Source of the DNA: DATFRY01 sp963764695
GTDB taxonomy: Bacteria > Myxococcota_A > Polyangia > Haliangiales > Haliangiaceae
Direction of reading: 5' to 3'
Assembly (NCBI GenBank): GCA_963764695.1
Contig: CAVXTW010000001.1
Span: 682,001 to 746,000 of the forward strand
DNA length: 64,000 nt
In this document: positions 55,482-64,000 of the stretch, piece by piece
Layout: each line of letters begins with the position of its first letter
How positions within the stretch are numbered: position 1 is the stretch's first letter
The notes under the pieces: generated by a model
The model's input: only the letters and a program-made list of their open reading frames with translations
The model's database searches: none
Told to the model about the DNA's origin: nothing
Made by a program: the position numbers and the translations under genes

Positions 55482-55502
55482 TTGAATGAATAATTCATTC
55501 AA
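55482..55502. promoter_or_regulatory. Perfect palindrome, likely TetR operator
   Basis: The segment 55482-55502 reads TTGAATGAAT, a central A, then ATTCATTCAA, a perfect 10+1+10 palindrome. It lies 16 bases before the GTG of a TetR-family gene, in an AT-rich patch. This fits an autoregulatory operator. The same site could act on the downstream membrane gene through the shared transcript. Confidence 0.8.
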
Positions 55503-55518
55503 TTAAAATTCGAGCCGC

Positions 55519-56109
55519 GTGGTCCGGCGCTACGACATGAAGCTGCGGGCCGCCGCGGCGGCGGAGACGCGGGAGCGGATCGTGCGGGCCGCTTGCGCCG
55601 TGTACGCGCGCGAGGGCTTTCGCGCGGCCACGATCCAGGCGATCGCGGCCGACGCGGAGGTGTCGCCGGCCACGGTGCTCAACCACTTCGAGACGGCGGA
55701 GCGCCTGCTTGCCGAGGCGCTCGAGCACCTCACCGCCAGGCTGGGGCTGCCGGAGCCGGCCGAGGTGCGCGCCCTGCGCGGCCTCGAGCAGCGCGTGTCG
55801 CGCCTGTGCCATGCGCTGTCCACCTGCTACGAGCGGGGCGAGGCGCTGTACGCGGTCTACTCGGGCGATCGCGACATGCCCGCGGTGCAGGCGGCGGACC
55901 ATGCGTTCCACGCCAGGGTCGAGGCCCTGGTGCGCGCCGCGCTGGGGCCGGGGCTGCGCGACCGCCGCACGGTCGCGATGGTCCTCGCGCTCACCGCGTG
56001 GGCGCCGTTTCACCAGCTGCGCGCCGGCGGGATGAGCGCGTCAGCCGCCGCAGACGCCGTCGCCGATGTGCTGGTCGCATGGCTGCGCCCGCGGGCCAGG
56101 AAGGGATGA
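55519..56109 (+). CDS. TetR-family transcriptional regulator
   Basis: The 196-residue protein has the TetR N-terminal helix-turn-helix: RERIVRAACAVYAREGFRAA followed by IQAIAADAEVSPATVLNHFE. The C-terminal ligand domain is unassigned. GTG 55519 and ATG 55537 are both possible starts; the first is only 17 bases after the operator palindrome, leaving almost no leader. It is probably a repressor of itself and of the membrane gene that follows seven bases after its stop. Confidence 0.88.
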   Translation: MVRRYDMKLRAAAAAETRERIVRAACAVYAREGFRAATIQAIAADAEVSPATVLNHFETAERLLAEALEHLTARLGLPEPAEVRALRGLEQRVSRLCHALSTCYERGEALYAVYSGDRDMPAVQAADHAFHARVEALVRAALGPGLRDRRTVAMVLALTAWAPFHQLRAGGMSASAAADAVADVLVAWLRPRARKG

Positions 56110-56116
56110 GGTCAAC

Positions 56117-56647
56117 ATGATGGACCTGTTGCTCGACGGCGTGACGTGGTTCCGCGCGGCCATGGTCATCGCGGTTGTGTCTGTCATCGCGCTGGCCGTG
56201 GCCGGGTCGAGGCGGTGGCCGCGCCGACTCGCCATCGCCGCGTCCCTGCACCTGTCTCACGCCTGCGTGATCGGCATCATGGGCCTGGGCCACCTGGTGG
56301 CCGTGTCGATCGAGGCGGCGCGCGGCACGCTGGAGGGCTCGCCGTGGGTGCTCTACCCACTCGGCCTGGCCCTGCTGGTGCCGGCCGCGCTGATCGCGGC
56401 GACCGTGCCGCGCCTGCGCACCGCCGAGCCGTCCGCGCGGCGCAGGCTGGCCGTGCTCGACGGGTCGATCCTGCTGTTCCTTCTCGCGCTCGGCCCCAGC
56501 GCGGTGCTCGGCATCCCCGCCGCGCTCAATCTGCTCCATCTCGCGAGCGCGAGGCGCGCGGTGGAGCGGACCGTGCTGGTCCTGAGCGGGCTGTTCTACC
56601 TGGCGATCTTCGCGGCCTCGCTGGTGACGGACGGCGGCGACTTCTGA
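56117..56647 (+). CDS. Membrane protein, probable target of the TetR regulator
   Basis: The 176-residue product has about five hydrophobic segments (FRAAMVIAVVSVIALAVAG, SHACVIGIMGLGHLVAVSI, PLGLALLVPAALIAATV, GSILLFLLALGPSAVLGIP, LVLSGLFYLAIFAASLV). No family is recognised. ATG 56117 has GAGG six bases upstream and follows the TetR gene by seven bases. Its last 52 bases overlap the end of the convergent LysR gene. Confidence 0.7.
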   Translation: MMDLLLDGVTWFRAAMVIAVVSVIALAVAGSRRWPRRLAIAASLHLSHACVIGIMGLGHLVAVSIEAARGTLEGSPWVLYPLGLALLVPAALIAATVPRLRTAEPSARRRLAVLDGSILLFLLALGPSAVLGIPAALNLLHLASARRAVERTVLVLSGLFYLAIFAASLVTDGGDF

Positions 56648-57462
56648 CCGCTGTCGAACTCCAGGCGGGCGACAAGGCGCTGCACCTCGGCCGAGGCGCC
56701 GCGGCCGGTGTAGGCCAGGCCGACCTGGCGGGTGACGTCGATGTCGGAGATGGTCCGCACCACCACGTCGGCGTTCCGCGCCACCGCGCCCTCGGGCAGG
56801 ATGGCGATGCCGAGGCCGGCCGCGACCATGGCCAGGGCCCACTCCTCCGACGGCGCCGTCGCCACCACGTCGAAGCGCGGGTTGTAGCGCGCGAACATGT
56901 CGCTGTTCTCGCAGTAGCAGCGCGCGATCAGGCGGGCGCCGACGAGCTCCGCGCCGCGCAGCACGTCGCGCGAGGCCAGCGGGTGGCGCGGCGGCAGCGC
57001 CACCACATAGCGCTCGAGCCACAGCGGGACGAACTCCTCGCCGTCGGCCAGCATCAGTCTCGACACCACGCGCGCGTCGCACTCCTGCTCGGCGGCGACC
57101 AGGCGGACGTGCAGATCCGGCTCGCGGACGAGCGGCGCGATGATCTCGAGGGTGCGCTGGATGTCGAGGGTGCGCATCAGCCCGAGGGTGATGCGGCGGG
57201 CGCGCTCCGGCTCGCGGAACAGCGAGCGCGCGGCCAGCTCCTGCTCGGCGATGCGCCGGGCGATCGGGTGCAGACGCTCGCCGGCCGCGGTGGGCGACAC
57301 GCCCTTCTTGTGGCGCACGAACAGGACCGCGCCCAGCTCCGCCTCCAGGCTGGCGATGGCGGCCGACACCGACGGCTGCGACACGAAGCAGCGCCGGGCC
57401 GCCGCGGTCACGCTGCGCTCCTCGTAGGCGGCGATGAAGTAGCGGAGCTCGCGGATATCCAT
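56596..57462 (-). CDS. LysR-family transcriptional regulator
   Basis: The 288-residue protein has a classic LysR N-terminus (MDIRELRYFIAAYEERSVTA, RRCFVSQPSVSAAIASLEAE, LGAVLFVRHKKGVSPTAAGE) and a substrate-binding-like C-terminal domain (LVREPDLHVRLVAAEQ, MVAAGLGIAILPEGAVARN). It is divergent from the MBL-hydrolase gene and starts 75 bases from its likely start, the usual LysR arrangement, so that gene is its probable target. The inducer is unknown. The 3' end overlaps the convergent membrane gene. Confidence 0.92.
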   Translation of the reverse strand: MDIRELRYFIAAYEERSVTAAARRCFVSQPSVSAAIASLEAELGAVLFVRHKKGVSPTAAGERLHPIARRIAEQELAARSLFREPERARRITLGLMRTLDIQRTLEIIAPLVREPDLHVRLVAAEQECDARVVSRLMLADGEEFVPLWLERYVVALPPRHPLASRDVLRGAELVGARLIARCYCENSDMFARYNPRFDVVATAPSEEWALAMVAAGLGIAILPEGAVARNADVVVRTISDIDVTRQVGLAYTGRGASAEVQRLVARLEFDSGQKSPPSVTSEAAKIAR

Positions 57463-57537
57463 AGGCGATGACTATGCCACCAATCGCAAGAATATCGTTT
57501 CCCTATGGCCGGGTCCGTGGCAACACCTTCGACAGAT

Positions 57538-58398
57538 ATGCGAATCCATCACCTCAACACCGGCACGATGTGTCCGGCCAGCGCGCGCCTGGTCAACGGC
57601 AGCGGCCGCCTGTTCGGCCGCGCCCGCATGGTCTGCCACGTGCTCCTCGTCGAGACGCGCAGCGACGGCCTGGTCCTCGTCGACACCGGCCTGGGCACCG
57701 GCGACATCGCCGAGCCGGACCGGCTGGGCCGGAGCTGGGTGCGCATGGCCAGGCCGCGGCTCGATCCGGAAGAGACCGCGGTCGCCCGCGTGCGCGCGCT
57801 CGGCTTTCAGCCCTCCGATGTCCGCCACATCGCGGTCACCCACCTCGACCTGGACCACGCGGGCGGCATCCCGGATTTTCCGCGCGCGGCGGTCCACGTG
57901 CACCGCCGAGAGCACGCTGCCGCGATGGCGCGCACCGGCCCGCGCGCCGCCTGGCGCTACGTGCCCGGCCACTGGCGGCACCAGCCCGCCTGGCAGCTGC
58001 ACGACGACGGCGGCGAGCGCTGGTTCGGCTTCGACGGCGTGCGCTCGCTCCTGCGCGAGCCTGACATCTTGCTGGTGCCGCTGCCCGGCCACACCGTCGG
58101 CCACTCCGGCATCGCGGTGCGTGCGGCCGATCGATGGCTGCTGCACGCGGGCGACGCCTACTTCTTCCACGGACAGCTGCAGACGCCGCCGCGCGCGCCG
58201 CTGGTGCTGCGCGTCTTCCAGCGGCGCGCCGACACCGACCGCGCCCTGCGCGTGGCCAACCAGGAGCGGCTGCGCACCCTGGTCGCCGAGCACGGCGACG
58301 AGGTCACCGTGTTCAACGCGCACGACCCGGTCGACTTCGATCGCGCCGCCGTCGAGGCAGCTGCCCCGATGGCGGTCGCCGCCGCTACACCGGCGTGA
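57538..58398 (+). CDS. MBL-fold metallo-hydrolase
   Basis: The ~286-residue protein has the metallo-beta-lactamase metal site THLDLDHAGGI (HxDxDH), a further His in PLPGHTVGHSGI and an Asp in LLHAGDAYFFH. It begins with MRIHHLNTGTMC, as many lactonase-like and glyoxalase-like MBL proteins do. The substrate is unknown. I start at ATG 57538; the frame opens at an ATG at 57505 with an extension of 11 residues that has no conserved look. It is divergent from the LysR gene, and its stop overlaps the end of ilvE on the other strand. Confidence 0.82.
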   Translation: MRIHHLNTGTMCPASARLVNGSGRLFGRARMVCHVLLVETRSDGLVLVDTGLGTGDIAEPDRLGRSWVRMARPRLDPEETAVARVRALGFQPSDVRHIAVTHLDLDHAGGIPDFPRAAVHVHRREHAAAMARTGPRAAWRYVPGHWRHQPAWQLHDDGGERWFGFDGVRSLLREPDILLVPLPGHTVGHSGIAVRAADRWLLHAGDAYFFHGQLQTPPRAPLVLRVFQRRADTDRALRVANQERLRTLVAEHGDEVTVFNAHDPVDFDRAAVEAAAPMAVAAATPA

Positions 58399-59313
58399 GC
58401 CAGTCGGCGTGGGCCGGATCCTGTCCGGCCACCACGGCGAAGAAGCGATCTCTGCAGGCGGCGGGTCACCGGGCCCGGCTCGCCGCTGCCGATGCGGCGC
58501 CCGTCGATCTCGCGCACGGGCGTGACCTCGGCGGCCGTGCCGGTGAAGAAGACCTCGTCCGCGGTCCACAGCTCGTCGACGGTGAAGGTGCTCTCGCGCA
58601 CCTCGTAGTCGAGCTCGCGCGCCAGCGTCATGAGCGTCGCGCGCGTGATGCCGGCCAGGATGGCGGACGTGGTCGGCGGCGTGCGGATCGCGCCGTTCTT
58701 GACGATGAAGATGTTCTCGCCCGAGCCCTCGCACACAAGCCCGTTCTGATCGAGCAGGATCGCCTCGTCGAGGCCGGCGCGGTTGGCGTCGCGCTTGGCC
58801 AGCACCGACATGACGTACTGCCCGGTCAGCTTGCCCTTGCTCAGCATGGCGTCGACGCCGGCGCGCCGGAAGCCGGACACCTTGCAGCGGATGCCGCGCC
58901 GCAGCCCCTCCTCGCCCAGGTACGCGCCCCACTCGTACGCCGCCACCGCGGTGCGCACCGGCGCGTCGGTCGAGCCGAGCCCGAGCGAACCGCCGTAGCC
59001 GAGGTACACCAGCGGGCGCAGGTAGGCGACGCTCAGCTTGTTGACCTTGAGGACCGACAGACAGGCGTCGACGATCTGGTCGCGCGTGTACGGGATCTCG
59101 ATGGTGGCGACGTGGCAGCTGTCGAACAGACGATCGATGTGATCGCGCAGGCGGAACACCGCGGTGCGACCGTCCGCGCGCTTGTACGCGCGTATGCCCT
59201 CGAAGGCGCCGACCCCGTAGTGCATGGAGTGCGCGAGTACATGCTCGACCGCGTCTTCCCACGCGACAAGCGTTCCGTCAACCCGAGATCTTCTCGACCT
59301 TCTTCATCGCCAT
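58385..59313 (-). pseudogene. ilvE: Branched-chain aminotransferase with two apparent one-base insertions
   Basis: The central frame is a clear IlvE: HYGVGAFEGIRAYKR, the PLP Lys in GKLTGQYVMS, AILLDQNGLVCEGSGENIFI, ILAGITRATLMTLARE and VFFTGTAAEVTPVREIDGR. At the 5' end ATG 59313 (GAGGAG upstream) starts KKVEKI, then a stop intervenes; dropping one base at 59285 restores IWVDGTLVAWEDAVEHVLAH. At the 3' end dropping one base at 58451 restores RRLQDRFFAVVAGQDPAHAD and a stop at 58385. The 929-base span is two bases over a multiple of three, consistent with two insertions. A sequence error is likely. IlvE makes valine, leucine and isoleucine from their keto acids. Confidence 0.85.
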
Positions 59314-59410
59314 GACGACTCCTCGGGCTCGTCGTTCGAGCCACCTTAGCACATGCCGCCGCGCACGCCGGAGCGCGCGCGCCCGCACAGCTCAGGCAGA
59401 TGCGCGTAGA

Positions 59411-62374
<2,964 letters not shown>

Positions 62375-62388
62375 GGGGGTACCATACC

Positions 62389-62417
62389 TTGACAGCGCAA
62401 AGGCCCGGATCTACTAA
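62389..62417 (+). promoter_or_regulatory. Sigma-70-like promoter for dnaJ
   Basis: A perfect TTGACA at 62389-62394 is followed after 17 bases by TACTAA at 62412-62417. Transcription would start near 62424, about 37 bases before the dnaJ ATG. It is the best consensus promoter I can see in the window. Confidence 0.7.
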
Positions 62418-62460
62418 CGAGGGTCGCTTGCGCGACGCGAGCCGGCTCACAAATATCGAT

Positions 62461-63559
62461 ATGCGCGATTTGTATGAAGTCCTGGGAGTGGGCCGCGAGG
62501 CCGGCGACTCCGAAATCAAGAAGGCCTACCGTCGTCTGGCCATGGAAAACCACCCGGACCGCAATCCGGGGGACAAGACGGCCGAGGACAGGTTCAAGGA
62601 GGCGGCCAACGCCTACAAGGTCCTCTCGGATCCGGAGCAGCGAAGCAGATACGACCAGTTCGGCCCGGATGGGTTGAACGGCAACATGACCGGCTTCGGC
62701 GGCGTGGAGGACATCTTCTCCGCGTTCGGCGATCTGTTCTCGGACTTCTTCGGCACCGCGCGCGGTGGTCGCCGGCAGCGGCGCGGCGCGGACCTCCAGA
62801 TCAACCTCTCGCTGACGTTTCCCGAGGCAGTCAACGGCGTCACCCGCGAGATCGAGATCCATCGCCAGGAGGCGTGCGACACCTGCGAGGGCAGCGGGGC
62901 CAAGCCGGGCACGGCGCGCGAGTCGTGCCAGGTGTGCCAGGGCAAGGGCCAGGTGCTGCACGCGCAGGGCTTCTTCATGATCCAGACCACGTGCCCCAGC
63001 TGTCGCGGCGAGGGGAGCACGGTGCGCGAGCGCTGCACTGCATGCCGCGGCCAGGGCGTGGTCCAGCGCCCGAGCAAGCTCACCATCAACGTGCCGCCCG
63101 GCGTGGACGACGGGCAGACGCTGCGCCTGGCCGGCAAGGGCGAGAGCGCGCGCGGCGGCGGCGGCGCGGCCGGCCACCTGTACGTGGCGCTGCACGTGGA
63201 GGCGGACCCGCGCTTCGCCCGCAGCGGCGACGACGTGCTGACCGAGGTGCCGGTGAGCTACGTGGTGGCGGCGCTGGGCGGCGAGGTCGAGGTTCCGACC
63301 CTGGAGGACAGCCTGCCGCGGCACGGCCACGGTCGACATAAAGCCGGGCACGCAGCCGGGCGACGTGGTGGTGCGCACCGGCAAGGGCGTGCGCAGCGTG
63401 GGCGGGCGCGGCCGCGGCGATCACGTGGTGCGCTTCAAGGTCGAGATCCCGACCAAGCTCGGGCAGCGCGAGCGCGAGCTCCTGCGCGAGATCGCGGGCG
63501 AGCGCGGCGAGCCGGTGGACGGCAAGCGCGGCAGTCTGTTCGGCCGCCTCAAGCGCTGA
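62461..63559 (+). pseudogene. dnaJ: Chaperone DnaJ, interrupted by an apparent one-base insertion
   Basis: The frame starts as full-length DnaJ: MRDLYEVLGV, the HPD in AMENHPDRNPG, VLSDPEQRSRYDQFG, a Gly/Phe-rich region and four zinc repeats (CDTCEGSG, CQVCQGKG, CPSCRGEG, CTACRGQG). After ALGGEVEVPTLED it leaves frame; one extra base around 63313-63320 accounts for it, and the next frame continues GTATVDIKPGTQPGDVVVRT to a stop at 63559. Repaired, the protein is ~365 residues. Unrepaired, the frame runs into the next gene. A TTG at 62428 with GAGGG upstream is an alternative start. A sequence error is likely, since this is the normal housekeeping co-chaperone. Confidence 0.85.
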
Positions 63560-64000
63560 TGGGCCGGCTGCACCTCGTCAAGCACGCGATGCCGGTCAAG
63601 GTGGCGGCCCGGCCGTCGAGGGAGTGGGTGCTGGGCGACGAGGGGAGGGCGGCGGCTGCGCGCCTGGCCGGGCGGCTGGCTCGGGAGGGCATCGAGCGGT
63701 TCGTGTGCAGTACCGAGCCGAAGGCGCGCGAGACGGCGGCGATCATGGCCGGTGCGCTGGGCGTGCCCTGTGCGGACGCCGAGGGGCTGCACGAGCAGGA
63801 GCGCGAGGGGGCGCCGCTCTTTGCTGACCCGGCCGACTTCGATGCTGTCATGCGCGACTTCTTTGCGCGGCCGGGCGAGCGAGTGTTCGGGCAGGAGAGC
63901 GCTGACCAGGCCTGTGCGCGGTATGAGGCTGCGCTCGAGCGCGTCATCGCTGGGGAGGGGGATGGCTCGCTGGCCGTGGTGAGTCATGGGACGGTGATGA
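63559..64000 (+). CDS. Histidine phosphatase family protein (cut by window edge)
   Basis: The ATG overlaps the dnaJ stop (TGATG). The 147 visible residues begin GRLHLVKHAMPVKVAARPSR, where KHA stands in place of the usual RHG at the catalytic His. The second motif reads FVCSTEPKARETAAIM and the third VVSHGTVM with another His. These are the elements of phosphoglycerate-mutase-like phosphatases. The unusual KHA means activity needs testing. The C-terminus lies outside the window. Confidence 0.78.
   Translation, partial: MGRLHLVKHAMPVKVAARPSREWVLGDEGRAAAARLAGRLAREGIERFVCSTEPKARETAAIMAGALGVPCADAEGLHEQEREGAPLFADPADFDAVMRDFFARPGERVFGQESADQACARYEAALERVIAGEGDGSLAVVSHGTVM

Noticed and set aside
58385..59313. 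Programmed frameshifting in ilvE
   Set aside because: Two shifts, no slippery sequence and a stop within 12 codons of the start do not fit; a base-call error is simpler.
62461..64000. A DnaJ-phosphatase fusion protein
   Set aside because: The open frame through both genes arises only from the apparent insertion; the DnaJ C-terminus is found intact in the next frame with its own stop.

Overview
This is a very GC-rich chromosomal window, most probably from a member of the Myxococcota (former deltaproteobacterial myxobacteria). The inference rests on sequence traits: two tripartite C-terminal signals of the MYXO-CTERM type (Cys, membrane span, Arg cluster), a myxobacterial-type PilZ-like domain fused to a J-domain, a PEGA-tailed pseudokinase, a mevalonate-pathway HMG-CoA reductase, many lipoproteins, and dense translationally coupled operons with GTG/TTG starts. 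I see no rRNA, tRNA, CRISPR array, insertion sequence or prophage; the window reads as ordinary core plus lineage-specific chromosome.

Layout. 1-3.7 kb: minus-strand operon for isoprenoid and menaquinone synthesis (polyprenyl synthetase, HMG-CoA reductase, UbiE/MenG, MenF). 3.8-10.1 kb: cupin dioxygenase-like protein, a frameshifted ATPase/TPR regulator, a Pro/Ala-rich lipoprotein, a 2OG-Fe(II) oxygenase and Ada. 10.3-13.6 kb: membrane-anchored hypothetical, mmsA, upp, retropepsin-like protein. 13.7-20.2 kb: TPR protein, a giant two-part surface protein (ASH repeats plus OmpA-type protein in one ORF), a repeat-rich intergenic hairpin, smpB and comF. 20.2-25.7 kb: S9 peptidase and the proB-proA-rsfS-rlmH operon. 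25.7-27.6 kb: two hypotheticals.

27.6-36.0 kb is the most unusual part: prepilin peptidase, then a degenerate protein kinase with PEGA domains, a lidless Hsp70, a small J-protein, a PilZ-J-TPR protein and a second, divergent lidless Hsp70, all co-oriented and tightly spaced. It looks like a dedicated chaperone module separate from the housekeeping dnaJ at 62.5 kb. 36.0-41.7 kb holds two secreted proteins plausibly used against other cells: a 1,320-residue M36 metallopeptidase with a MYXO-CTERM tail, and a lipoprotein related to cholesterol-dependent cytolysins whose membrane-recognition domain looks replaced.

41.7-50.9 kb: methyltransferase, hypotheticals, a GDP-mannose operon (mannose-1-P guanylyltransferase, phosphomannomutase, ROK kinase), small membrane proteins, a DUF2071 protein and a soluble histidine kinase. 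50.9-59.3 kb: MptE/Maf-like protein, CocE-type hydrolase, P460-like haem lipoprotein, TetR gene with an operator palindrome, LysR/MBL-hydrolase divergent pair and ilvE. 59.4-64 kb: glnE, then divergently dnaJ and a histidine phosphatase cut by the window edge.

Quality note: four apparent frameshifts (ATPase, ilvE twice, dnaJ) are all single-base insertions in otherwise well conserved genes. They look more like sequence errors than biology and should be checked before any is called a pseudogene. Several genes appear to use unusual starts (ATT, CTG, TTG), so automated start calls here need care.
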